A stretch of DNA of 64,000 nucleotides from Bin90 sp965214635. Lineage in GTDB: Bacteria; Chloroflexota; Dehalococcoidia; Lucifugimonadales; JADFKI01. Numbering within the stretch: the stretch's first letter is position 1; the number at the start of each line of letters is the position of its first letter. Below the pieces are notes generated by a model. That model searched no databases and had not been told where the DNA came from. It worked only from the letters and a program-made list of their open reading frames with translations. The position numbers and the translations under genes were made by a program. The stretch spans positions 1,550,001 to 1,614,000 of the forward strand of contig OZ243964.1 in NCBI GenBank assembly GCA_965214635.1, in the 5' to 3' direction. Below, one piece after another: positions 44,798-53,274 of this stretch.

Positions 44798-45742
44798 ATG
44801 CGGCGAAGACGCTCGGTTGCGGACATTGAGAGCCGAGCCAAGCCAAATGCGGTTGGAACGGCGCTGTATGTGCTGCGGCGCTGGCCCGTGATACCGATAC
44901 TGATAATCGGGGCGCTGGTGGTGTGCGCAGTGTTTGCCGAGTCGGTGTCGCCAAGCGAGCCGAACCGTCAGGCGCTGCTGAACCGGACGGCTGCGCCGTC
45001 TTGGTATCCGGTGTGCGCGGCGGACGAGAAGCCGTATCTGACCGATGTGTGCAGCCGTGGCACGAAGTATCTCATCGGAGCGGATGCGCTGGGGCGGGAC
45101 ATACTGACGCGTATCATCCACGGCGCGCGCATATCGCTCACGCTTGCCACCATAAGCATCGGCGTGGGGATGCTCATAGGCACTGCGCTGGGGCTTGCTG
45201 CCGGCTATCTGGGCGAGGTGGTGGACGAGGTGATTATGCGGTTCACCGATGTGGTTACCGCCATTCCCTATCTGCTGCTGGCGCTGATAATCGTTACGGT
45301 GCTGGGGCAAAAGTACTGGGTGATTGTGGGCGTGCTGGCGCTGGCGAGCTGGCCCGAAATAGTGCGGCTGGTGCGCGGACAGACGCTGCAGCTCCGCACG
45401 CTGGACTATGTGTCTTTGGCAAAAGTGTCGGGGGCGTCCACACCTCGCATCGTGTTTCGGCACATCCTGCCGGGCGTGATGAACACGCTGGTGGTAGCGA
45501 CGACACTGCAGGTCGGCGGGATAATCTTGGCGGAGTCGATACTGGGATACTTGGGGGCGGGTGTGCCTGCGCCCACGCCTGCGTGGGGGTCGGATGTGGC
45601 GCACGGACGGGACTATCTCGGCAGCGCATGGTGGGTGGCGTTCTTCCCGGGCATGGCGATATTCCTGACGGTGTTGTCGTTCAACTTCATCGGCGACTGG
45701 CTGCGCGACAGGTGGGACCCGCGCCTGCGTCAAGTGGGGTAG
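44798..45742 (+). CDS. Orphan peptide-type ABC transporter permease (DppC-like)
   Basis: This 314-residue DppC-type permease is closely similar to the one at 27490-28473: both share YVLRRWPV, LGADALGR, the contact loop LDYVSLAKV.GASTPR and the C-terminal FLTVL.FNFIGDWLRDRWDPRLRQ. No DppB partner, binding protein or ATPase is next to it, so it may be a duplicate left alone or work with the second importer. The start at 44798 aligns with the paralog; ATG 44729 gives 23 more residues with an AAGGG site ahead. Confidence 0.88.
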   Translation: MRRRRSVADIESRAKPNAVGTALYVLRRWPVIPILIIGALVVCAVFAESVSPSEPNRQALLNRTAAPSWYPVCAADEKPYLTDVCSRGTKYLIGADALGRDILTRIIHGARISLTLATISIGVGMLIGTALGLAAGYLGEVVDEVIMRFTDVVTAIPYLLLALIIVTVLGQKYWVIVGVLALASWPEIVRLVRGQTLQLRTLDYVSLAKVSGASTPRIVFRHILPGVMNTLVVATTLQVGGIILAESILGYLGAGVPAPTPAWGSDVAHGRDYLGSAWWVAFFPGMAIFLTVLSFNFIGDWLRDRWDPRLRQVG

Positions 45743-45921
45743 AGCAGTGGCTTTCCCATGTAGCGGATATACTGCCATACCCAAAACCGCGTCTCTCAAT
45801 TCGCAGCGGCATTCCCACTTCCGTCGCTCACGGACCTTGTCTACATCCATTGAGGTTGAAACACGCCCCAAACTAGCATTCCGCACGGTCGGGCTGCGTA
45901 TGCTCTGCTTTAAGCACCAAG

Positions 45922-45953
45922 ACGCCGCATCCTGTCTTCGACGGATACGGCGT
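45922..45953. terminator. Bidirectional hairpin between convergent genes
   Basis: An 11-bp stem with one wobble (45922-45932 with 45943-45953) lies between the convergent permease and bifunctional nuclease genes. No strong T-tract. Confidence 0.5.
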
Positions 45954-46004
45954 TGGGGGGTTTCGCTGGGCGATGTTGGTGGCAGTTAAAGGCAGGGCGC
46001 AGGG

Positions 46005-46568
46005 TCAGCGGCTTGGGGCTGGGGGTGTGTCCTCTGCGCCTAGGTCGCCTAGGTCTAGGGAGCCGATGAAGTCCTCGAATGCTGATAGGCTCTTGAGTTC
46101 CTCTTCGCGCAGGGGGCGTGGCGCTCCGGTTTCCTCATCCTCTTGTGGCACGGGCTTGCCGGTTTCTTCGTCCAGATGCACGGCTGCCTTCTCCACGACG
46201 GCGGTTTCGGCGAATATGGGCGATTCGGTGCGCACCGCAAGGGCGATGGCGTCGCTGGGGCGCGAGTCCACCTCCATCGTCTCGCCGTTCACTTGCAGCA
46301 CTATCTTGGCGTAGAATGTGTCGTCCGAAAGGTCGGACACCACTATCTTGTCCACGCTCGCGTCGAGGGAGGAAATGATGTCAGATAGCAGATCGTGCGT
46401 GAGAGGGCGCGGGACGCTGATGCCCTGCAGCTTGACAGCGATAGCATCCGCCTCAGTCGCGCCAATCCATATGGGCAGGAACTTATCCGTGTCCTTTACC
46501 CGCAGTATGACCACTCGCTGGTAGTTCATTAGGCTAACGCGTATGGCATCTATGACCAGTTCCAGCAT
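46005..46568 (-). CDS. Bifunctional nuclease family protein (DUF151)
   Basis: The 187-residue protein has the BFN/DUF151 domain at about 1-130. MNYQRVVILR, FLPIWIGATEADAIA near 30-44, PRPLTHDLL near 53-61 and SRPSDAIALAVR near 102-113 all match the family. An acidic tail (about 135-187) resembles the UVR-region replacement seen in some relatives. Plant members show DNase and RNase activity; the bacterial role is unclear. A near-consensus promoter stands at 46609-46637. Confidence 0.9.
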   Translation of the reverse strand: MLELVIDAIRVSLMNYQRVVILRVKDTDKFLPIWIGATEADAIAVKLQGISVPRPLTHDLLSDIISSLDASVDKIVVSDLSDDTFYAKIVLQVNGETMEVDSRPSDAIALAVRTESPIFAETAVVEKAAVHLDEETGKPVPQEDEETGAPRPLREEELKSLSAFEDFIGSLDLGDLGAEDTPPAPSR

Positions 46569-46878
46569 TACAAACCCCTTGATGATAAGCAGTATGCCGT
46601 GTGGCTCATTGTAAGCACAAGATGCGGCAGTGTCAACGCAGTCGGCTGTTAGTTTTCAGTAAGCACCCTGATTAGGTTGCCGATGGTGAGGTAGGAAGGG
46701 TTTTTTGTCCTACGAACGAAAGGGGTTTTCTATGGCGCTTAAAATGGTGTTTACAATGACGGTAAGTGATATACTAATTTCCTGCAATGTTACAAATATG
46801 AGATGGTTCGTGAGCCGGGATACCACTGCAAACGCTGGTAATACCTGATGCAAAAGACAGCAGGAAAGGGCTAGGGTT
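46569..46878. other. Divergent intergenic region
   Basis: This 310-nt gap holds the promoter of the nuclease gene and presumably that of pyrF. A weak hairpin (GTAGGA 46691-46696 with TCCTAC 46708-46713, T-rich loop) lies in it. No gene is supported. Confidence 0.45.
46609..46637 (-). promoter_or_regulatory. Sigma-70 promoter of the bifunctional nuclease gene
   Basis: On the minus strand TTGACA (46637-46632), a 17-nt spacer and TACAAT (46614-46609), about 41 nt before the start codon. Confidence 0.8.
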
Positions 46879-47775
46879 TTGAACGAGTTCAAACGCGCCC
46901 TGAGTGAGATATACGAAACGAATCGCAGTCTGGTGTGCGTGGGGCTTGACCCAGACCCTGATATGATGCCGATTGCGGATACGGCGGCGTTCTGCAAGGC
47001 TATCGTGGACGCCACGGCAGACCTCGTTTGCGCCTACAAGCCCAACCTTGCGTTCTTCGAGGCGCAGGGTATTGCGGGGCTGCAAGCGCTGGAGAATACG
47101 CTGGCGCATATACGCTCGGTTGCGCCGGATGTGCCGATTATTGGGGACGCCAAGCGCGGCGACATCGCCTCTACCAATGTGATGCATGCCAAAGTGCTCT
47201 TCGACGGCTGGGGCTTTGATGCGATAACTGTGAACGGGTATATGGGCGGCGAGGCGCTTGAGCCGTTCTTCGACTACGAAGACAAGTGCGTGTTCGTCTG
47301 CTGCCACACATCCAACCCGGGGTCGGTCGAGTTCCAAGACATCCCGGTAGTGGTACCCGGAGATGTATCCAAAGATGCGCTCAATGGCATGCATGCGCTA
47401 CCGAGGGAGATGCCGCTGTACGAGCATCTTGCGATGAGTGCGAGCGATTGGAGCGAACACGACAACCTTGGGCTTGTGGTGGGCGCAACCTATCCGGTGC
47501 AGCTCAGCAAGGTTCGTGAGCACTGTCCGGGCGTGCCGATTTTGATTCCGGGCGTGGGGGCGCAGGCGGGTGCACTAGATGACGCTGTGCAAAGCGGCTT
47601 GGACCGTCCGGGGAGTGCGCCGAACATCATCATCAACTCGTCCCGCAGCATACTATACGCCGACCGGAGCGCCAGCGGATTCGACGAAGCGGCGCACGAC
47701 GCCACCGACCTGCTGCGTGACGCCATCGCTGCCGCGTGCGAGCGAGCGATGGCGACGCAGCAGGTCGGCGCGTGA
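46879..47775 (+). CDS. pyrF: Orotidine 5'-phosphate decarboxylase
   Basis: The 298-residue protein makes UMP from OMP in pyrimidine synthesis. It belongs to the longer (type 2) subfamily. VGLDPDPDMMP is at 21-31, and the catalytic D-x-K-x-x-D motif is DAKRGD at 90-95. The phosphate-binding IPGVGAQAG lies near 226-234 and INSSRSILYA near 253. The start is TTG at 46879 with GGAAAGGG ahead. The stop overlaps the GTG of the next gene. Confidence 0.95.
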   Translation: MNEFKRALSEIYETNRSLVCVGLDPDPDMMPIADTAAFCKAIVDATADLVCAYKPNLAFFEAQGIAGLQALENTLAHIRSVAPDVPIIGDAKRGDIASTNVMHAKVLFDGWGFDAITVNGYMGGEALEPFFDYEDKCVFVCCHTSNPGSVEFQDIPVVVPGDVSKDALNGMHALPREMPLYEHLAMSASDWSEHDNLGLVVGATYPVQLSKVREHCPGVPILIPGVGAQAGALDDAVQSGLDRPGSAPNIIINSSRSILYADRSASGFDEAAHDATDLLRDAIAAACERAMATQQVGA

Positions 47776-47966
47776 TAACGCAGTTTGCTCTTGGGGACAT
47801 CGTGCGCTTGAAGAAGGCGCATCCGTGCGGCGAGCACGCTTGGCGCGTGGTGCGGCTGGGCGCAGACATCGGCATCGTGTGCGAGGGCTGCAAGCGACGC
47901 CTGACGCTGCCTCGCTCCGTTCTGCAACGGCGAATGCGCGGCAATCCCGTTAAGCCCGCAATCTAG
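47772..47966 (+). CDS. DUF951 domain-containing protein
   Basis: This 64-residue protein matches DUF951: GDIVRLKKAHPCG at 8-20, RLGADIGIVCEGC near 28-40 and a basic end LPR. Cys19, Cys37 and Cys40 may hold a zinc. The GTG at 47772 overlaps the pyrF stop as GTGA, which indicates translational coupling and is preferred to an ATG at 47736 inside pyrF. Function unknown. Confidence 0.85.
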   Translation: MITQFALGDIVRLKKAHPCGEHAWRVVRLGADIGIVCEGCKRRLTLPRSVLQRRMRGNPVKPAI

Positions 47967-48068
47967 CCCTTCACCCTTCCTTGCACAAGGTAGAGAGCAT
48001 ATAGCCGCTAGAATGCGCTCATAAGGCAATATCCGGTTGTGGGCAACTGCGTTTGCGTTAGGCGGCAG

Positions 48069-48731
48069 CTACTCTAACGCAATGCTTACAATGCGTTTTT
48101 CCAGCTCTATTGCCAGCTGTGTTACCTTATCCAGCCGCACATGGTCGCCCAGCACTCCAAGGAACGCCACTCCCAATATGCACCCGACGCGAAAGTCTAC
48201 AATCGTAATCGATGTGAGTCTTTCAGTTTCAGGCTCCCTGAGCAGTGACCGAAGCGCCACAGCATCGTCGAAGAACCCATGCGGCACAAGCGGGTCTGCG
48301 GCGACTAGCATAGCGTTTCCATGGTTTTTGCCCAAGTCCACGCCCACATTTTCTTTGAAATCCCGCAAGAACACATCATACATCCAGTGGTTTACAGCGT
48401 CGGGAGTTTCAAACAGGTGCGCCACTGTCGCCGCTATGAGGTCGTCGCCGTCTTCGACGCGTTGTATCCACCTGCCAGATGCTATCCATAAGGACACCTC
48501 ATGAGATGCGAACTCGCGCATGTACCCGCCGATGCGCCCGATGCGCCGAAACCGCTCTGCGCTGCTCCCCGGAAACCCTTGCCGCGCCATCTTCTCATTA
48601 TCTAGCTCCGTCTCGCGCAACGCCGAGAACCCATCGAAGCCCATCGGCAGCTCGCCGTCCTCGAGCGGCATATCCCGCACATCCTCCATCCCTAGTTCCA
48701 TCGTCGCTTTATGCAAGAACTCTGTGTTCAC
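48069..48731 (-). CDS. Unknown protein
   Basis: I do not recognise this 220-residue protein. It has no signal or membrane segment. The N-terminal third is acidic and Met-rich (MELGMEDVRDMPLEDGELPMGFDGF), and the C-terminal two thirds have normal alternating hydrophobic pattern, with DFRVGCILGVAFLGVLGDHVRLDKV near 180-205. The start is GTG at 48731 with a weak site; an ATG at 48701 is possible. It stands alone, next to the restriction-modification pair, and codon use looks like that of its neighbours. Confidence 0.6.
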   Translation of the reverse strand: MNTEFLHKATMELGMEDVRDMPLEDGELPMGFDGFSALRETELDNEKMARQGFPGSSAERFRRIGRIGGYMREFASHEVSLWIASGRWIQRVEDGDDLIAATVAHLFETPDAVNHWMYDVFLRDFKENVGVDLGKNHGNAMLVAADPLVPHGFFDDAVALRSLLREPETERLTSITIVDFRVGCILGVAFLGVLGDHVRLDKVTQLAIELEKRIVSIALE

Positions 48732-49118
48732 TTCTCTTTATCCTCTGGAATTTTGGTTCAAACCCGTAATTCTCATTACCGGGACATTGGGGCGAATTCA
48801 CATGACTGCTATCATACTACATTGCGTTGCCAAACCCGAACCTTATCGGCGCCGCAAGGGTAGCGTTTTCCATTTCAGGTGGTTGAGTTGTAGAATGGGG
48901 CATAAGCCATTACCAGAGGGAGTAGGGCGAATGAGCATCGCACGGATGACCTAGCGGGAGGCGTGATTTTCGTGATTGCGCCAACGAACCCGCTTGACAA
49001 ACGCTACCGTGCTTGACGATTGTTCATCGAATAGCGGATAGTATGCGTCATAGTCGATCTAGGTTTGAGCTGGACTCGCGATGGCAGAAAATGGGGTTGC
49101 CCAAATGGGGGACATTCG
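48732..49118. other. Intergenic region before the restriction-modification pair
   Basis: No gene is seen in this 387-nt stretch. A weak promoter candidate, TTGACG (49013-49018), 18 nt and GATAGT (49037-49042), could serve the methyltransferase gene. A second TTGACA at 48994 has no matching -10. Confidence 0.4.
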
Positions 49119-50279
49119 GTGATTTCGAACAAATACCGGCAGATAAAATTGAGTGCAAACGGCTCACTGGATGAAGCAGCAGATGCAGCCGTCGCCCTGC
49201 TAAACAGCCGATTCAACCCGGACGACTTTTACATCAGCAGAAGTGGCGATGAACTTGATGTATGGTTGCGACAAATCAACATTAGCGACCTGTCCGATGC
49301 TGTAACCGCTGCGTCCCGCGAGTATGGCAACAGAAAGGTGATGACGGATATACTGCGTGCCGTGAGCAGCATCGGGAGCTACGGTGTTAACGGCAACAAG
49401 CGCCTGTATGTGGGGTTTAACGCCGAGCGCAAAGTCGTTGACCGCAAGAGCAAAGAGCAGCGCCGTGGCAAGCATTACTACGCCAACGACCACACATTCG
49501 ACCGTCTCAACAACCCGATGCCCAGCGAGTTTGAAGATAAGATTGTGTGCGGGGACAGCGAGGCAGTGCTGAAACAGCTGCCTGACAACTGTGTCGATCT
49601 GATATTCACATCCCCGCCGTACAACTTCGGGCTTGGCTATGAGGAAACGGACGATACCTACGATTGGGAGGCATACTTCGCCAAGCTTTTCGGCGTGTTC
49701 GATGAGTGCATCAGGGTGCTCAAGTACGGCGGGCGCATCGTGGTCAATGTTCAGCCGCTGTTCTCGGATTATATCCCCAGCCATCACTTCATCTCCAATT
49801 ATTTTATGGAAAAGCGGCTTATTTGGAAGGGTGAAATCCTCTGGGAAAAGAACAACTATAACTGCAAGTACACCGCTTGGGGCAGTTGGAAAAGCCCATC
49901 TAGCCCGTATCTGAAATACACTTGGGAGTTCGTGGAGGTGTTTTGCAAAGGCGACCTGAAAAAGACGGGCAACTCATCAGACGCGGACATTGACGCAGAT
50001 TCGTTCAAGGAATGGGTAACGGCAAAATGGTCTATCGCCCCTGAGCGGCGTATGCGCGAGTACGGGCACCCTGCGATGTTCCCGGAAGAACTTGCCCGCC
50101 GTGTGCTGCTGCTGTTCAGCTTCCGTGGCGATGTCGTACTTGACCCGTTCGCTGGTGTGGGAACAACCTGCGTGGCGGCGCGGCGTACACAGCGGCGCTT
50201 CTTGGGTATAGACATAGCGCAGGAATACTGTGCCACGGCGCAAACAAGGCTGAACAATGTGCAAATCCAAGGTATGTGA
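49119..50279 (+). CDS. Type II DNA methyltransferase (N4-cytosine or N6-adenine)
   Basis: The 386-residue protein methylates an exocyclic amino group in DNA. Catalytic motif IV is TSPPYN near 164-169 and the SAM-binding motif I is DPFAGVGTT near 342-350, followed by GIDIAQEYC. This IV-before-I order is that of the beta class. The N-terminal about 145 residues are an extension without a match I know. GTG at 49119 is chosen because GGGGG precedes it; a TTG at 49065 is also in frame. The endonuclease gene follows after 3 nt. Recognition sequence unknown. Confidence 0.88.
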   Translation: MISNKYRQIKLSANGSLDEAADAAVALLNSRFNPDDFYISRSGDELDVWLRQINISDLSDAVTAASREYGNRKVMTDILRAVSSIGSYGVNGNKRLYVGFNAERKVVDRKSKEQRRGKHYYANDHTFDRLNNPMPSEFEDKIVCGDSEAVLKQLPDNCVDLIFTSPPYNFGLGYEETDDTYDWEAYFAKLFGVFDECIRVLKYGGRIVVNVQPLFSDYIPSHHFISNYFMEKRLIWKGEILWEKNNYNCKYTAWGSWKSPSSPYLKYTWEFVEVFCKGDLKKTGNSSDADIDADSFKEWVTAKWSIAPERRMREYGHPAMFPEELARRVLLLFSFRGDVVLDPFAGVGTTCVAARRTQRRFLGIDIAQEYCATAQTRLNNVQIQGM

Positions 50280-50282
50280 TTG

Positions 50283-51002
50283 ATGGCTGCTTCGGATGAA
50301 CTGGCAAGCAGAAAGGATTTGATTCGGTCATACAACCTTCTTGTTCGTGGCATCGATGAGCAAGCGGTTAGTGATGAGGATAGGGCTTACGGCGGCGTAA
50401 TACGCGCCGCCAAAGGCAAGCTCGTAGAGGCAATGACCCCGCACATAATCCGATTAGCGTGGCAAGAAGCCGGCGGAGTGCAGGAACGCCTGTCTTTTCA
50501 GGATACTCTAACTTACAGAGTCCGTATCCGAGAAAGCTACATCCGGACATTGCCGCTGGATGTGAAGAATCACATCAAGGCTAAGCAGAACGATTACTTC
50601 TATCGCGTAAAGGTTGATAGGCACATATTCATCGACGGCGTGTTTGTTATGGGCGTTGAGTGCAAGTCGTACACTGAAAACGCAATGCTCAAGCGCATCC
50701 TCGTAGATTTTCGGCTGCTGAAATCGTTGCATCCGCATTTAATTTGCTGTCTATTGCGACTCGAAAGCATGCTCGGCGGCGATTATTCTCAGCCCATGGC
50801 TGACCCTCAATTGGGCAGCCCAAGCTCACATTCACTGATGTCATATTTCCCTGAAGTCAACTTGAATGTGATAACCCTGCTTGAGGGACACCGAAGTGTT
50901 AAAGAACCAATCCACAACCCCGATTACTTCAAGGAACTACGCCCCGAATACCTTGACCATGCCATTGACCGCTTTGCCCAATTGTTGCGGCATCTTGTAT
51001 AA
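50283..51002 (+). CDS. Probable type II restriction endonuclease
   Basis: The 239-residue protein has a PD-(D/E)xK-like core: Glu49 (KLVE), Asp119 (FIDGV) and Glu126-x-Lys128 (GVECKSY) in the expected order. I do not recognise the subfamily. Its position 3 nt after a type II methyltransferase, on the same strand and near-coupled, makes a restriction endonuclease the best reading; the pair would cut unmodified foreign DNA. An alternative is a related nuclease of a DNA-modification defence system. No controller protein gene is seen. Confidence 0.75.
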   Translation: MAASDELASRKDLIRSYNLLVRGIDEQAVSDEDRAYGGVIRAAKGKLVEAMTPHIIRLAWQEAGGVQERLSFQDTLTYRVRIRESYIRTLPLDVKNHIKAKQNDYFYRVKVDRHIFIDGVFVMGVECKSYTENAMLKRILVDFRLLKSLHPHLICCLLRLESMLGGDYSQPMADPQLGSPSSHSLMSYFPEVNLNVITLLEGHRSVKEPIHNPDYFKELRPEYLDHAIDRFAQLLRHLV

Positions 51003-51149
51003 CAGGTATAATGGCGCTCAATCTGAAAGACCGGCTGCCCATAGTGCAAAGTGAAATGATGTGTGTGCCAGCACCGGCGTCGAGTCAATCGGTTTTCACA
51101 TGTAACGCTCCCCTGAACATTCCCAGTTTCCCCAAGCGAGGCGACCACC

Positions 51150-52520
51150 ATGACTACCACGCAGCCAAACATCGACACCGCCGCAGTGCGCCAAGATGCG
51201 CTTGACCACCTGTGGATGCACAACGCCGACTGGACTACGATGGCGGAAGAGGGCGGCCCGCCTATTATGGTCTCCGGCGACGGCGTGCGCGTTACCGACT
51301 CGGACGGCAACACTTGGATAGACGCGCACGGCGGCTACGCTTCTGTGAATGTCGGCTACGGTCGCACCGAAATCGCCGACGCCATGCGTGAGCAGATGCG
51401 CCGCCTGACATACTTCCCGCAGGGCACAACGACCACTCCGCTCATCCAGCTTGTGGAGAAACTTGCCGCGCTTGCGCCGAGCAATCTGGAGCGCGTATGG
51501 CCCGCTAGCGGCGGCTCTGAAGCCAACGAAACCGCCGTCAAGATAGCGCGCGCATATCACAAGCGGCGAGGCGAACACGGGCGCTACAAGGTAATCAGCC
51601 GCAGGGGATCGTATCACGGGGCGACGGGCGGTGTGATGTGGATGGGCGCATCCGACGCCGTGTCCGACTACGAACCCGCCCTCGCCGGGATGCTCTATGC
51701 GCCGCAGCCGAGCTTCTATCGCTGCGAGTTCAACAGCGCAACACCGGAGGAGTGCGCCCGCCTTGCCGCCAACGCCATCGAGGAGCTTATCCTGCTGCAC
51801 CACCCGTCCACGGTTGCTGCCGTCATCGCCGAACCCGTCTGCTCAAGCGCAGGCCCGCCTGACCCCGAGTATTGGGCGCGCCTGCGGCGCATATGCGACC
51901 GCTACGGCGTCGTGCTCATCGCCGACGAGGTGGTAACCGGATTCGGGCGCACGGGGAAGATGTTCGCAATGGAACATTACGGCGTTACGCCAGACATTAT
52001 GACCATCGCAAAAGGCATCACGAGCAGCTACCTGCCGCTTGCCGCCGTGGTGGCGTCCACCGATGTGGCGGCCGCTTTCGCCGGCGAGGACAATGTGTTC
52101 CGCCAAGCGCTCACATTCGGCGGGCATCCGGTTACCGCCGCCGTTGCGCTCAAAAACATCGAAATCATCGAGCGCGAGGGGCTTGTGGATAACTCAGCGC
52201 AGATGGGGGCGTACTTCCTCGACGGCTTGCACGAGCTTATGGAGGCGCATCATGTCGTCGGACATGTGTGGGGCATCGGCTTGATGCTCGGTGTGGAGCT
52301 TGTCAGCAACCGCAAGACGAAAGAGCGCTTCGACGAGCGGTTGAGCGTGGGCAAGCGGCTGACGGCGAAACTCCGTGAGCGTGGCATAATCCTGAACTGC
52401 CGCGACACATTCATCGGCATAAGCCCACCCTTATGCGTTGCAAAGTCTGATATTGATGCTATCATTAGCGCATTGGGCGATTCTCTCGGCGAGTTAGAGC
52501 GGGAGTTGGATACATCATGA
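51150..52520 (+). CDS. Class III pyridoxal-phosphate aminotransferase
   Basis: The 456-residue protein matches omega-amino-acid or beta-alanine:pyruvate type aminotransferases. It has SGGSEANETAVKIAR near 115-129, YHGATGG near 152, LIADEVVTGFGRTGKMF near 255-271, and Lys288 in IAKGITSSY as the PLP lysine. It is clearly a paralog of the gene at 60407-61792 (shared start DALDHLWMHN.DW). The substrate is unknown. The next gene overlaps by ATGA. Confidence 0.92.
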   Translation: MTTTQPNIDTAAVRQDALDHLWMHNADWTTMAEEGGPPIMVSGDGVRVTDSDGNTWIDAHGGYASVNVGYGRTEIADAMREQMRRLTYFPQGTTTTPLIQLVEKLAALAPSNLERVWPASGGSEANETAVKIARAYHKRRGEHGRYKVISRRGSYHGATGGVMWMGASDAVSDYEPALAGMLYAPQPSFYRCEFNSATPEECARLAANAIEELILLHHPSTVAAVIAEPVCSSAGPPDPEYWARLRRICDRYGVVLIADEVVTGFGRTGKMFAMEHYGVTPDIMTIAKGITSSYLPLAAVVASTDVAAAFAGEDNVFRQALTFGGHPVTAAVALKNIEIIEREGLVDNSAQMGAYFLDGLHELMEAHHVVGHVWGIGLMLGVELVSNRKTKERFDERLSVGKRLTAKLRERGIILNCRDTFIGISPPLCVAKSDIDAIISALGDSLGELERELDTS

Positions 52521-53140
52521 ACCATCACAACCGTCGCAGAAACGAGAACGATGCATACAGTCGGGTGGCAATTTTCATAGACGGCAGCAACCTGTACCAC
52601 AGCCTCGATGAGAACTGTCGGCGCTTCGATGTGGACTTCGGTGCGCTCTCCGTGAAGCTATGTGGAGAGCGCAACCACTTCCGCACCTACTACTACAATG
52701 TGCGTCAGTCCGCCGAGCGCAATCCCATCGCATACGAGGGGCAGCAAAAGTTCCTCGCTGCACTCCAAAACACGCCCTACCTAGACCTGCGCCTTGCGGA
52801 CATCAAGACGCGCGGAGACATCACGATTGAGAAGGGCGTGGACATCATGCTTGCGTCCGACCTCATCAACATGGCTTGGAAAGACCTGTACGATGTGGCG
52901 ATAGTGGTGAGCGGGGACGGGGACTTCGCCTACGCTGTGCAGTGCGTCAAGGATTTGGGTAAGCATGTGGAGGTGGCGGCATTCCAATCGAGCCTGTCGC
53001 ACGAACTCTCGCAGGTTGCGGACTACTGCGAATACCTGTCGCCGCCATACTTCGACGACCTTTGGAGTCGTCGCGGTGTGCGCTACACCCAAGAATACCG
53101 CCGCCCGGGGCAGTACTACAACCCGCCGACAACACAGTAG
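52517..53140 (+). CDS. NYN domain-containing protein (LabA-like)
   Basis: The 207-residue protein has the NYN (PIN-like) nuclease fold. Acidic metal-site positions are visible in AIFIDGSNLYHSL near 18-30, DIMLASDLINMAW near 110 and VVSGDGDFAYAVQ near 128-140. Families of this kind are probable RNases. It starts within the stop of the aminotransferase gene (ATGA), so the two are co-transcribed, though a functional link is not obvious. Confidence 0.88.
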   Translation: MNHHNRRRNENDAYSRVAIFIDGSNLYHSLDENCRRFDVDFGALSVKLCGERNHFRTYYYNVRQSAERNPIAYEGQQKFLAALQNTPYLDLRLADIKTRGDITIEKGVDIMLASDLINMAWKDLYDVAIVVSGDGDFAYAVQCVKDLGKHVEVAAFQSSLSHELSQVADYCEYLSPPYFDDLWSRRGVRYTQEYRRPGQYYNPPTTQ

Positions 53141-53274
53141 CGCATCCCGCAGCTGTAGTTTTCAGCCGTCGGATTTCAGTTCTTTGCCATTCCCACCAAT
53201 GGGACGCACACATTGTCTCTTGTCAGAGGCGCTGACCTATTGAACGGACGGGACAGATAAGCGGTTGGACAGAG

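Noticed and set aside
44744..45886. Long 380-codon frame on the minus strand opposite the orphan permease
   Set aside because: It is antisense to a clear permease gene and its translation is rich in Arg, His and Pro without domain content.
48994..48999. TTGACA as a -35 element for the methyltransferase gene
   Set aside because: No acceptable -10 at 16-18 nt; a weaker element downstream fits better.
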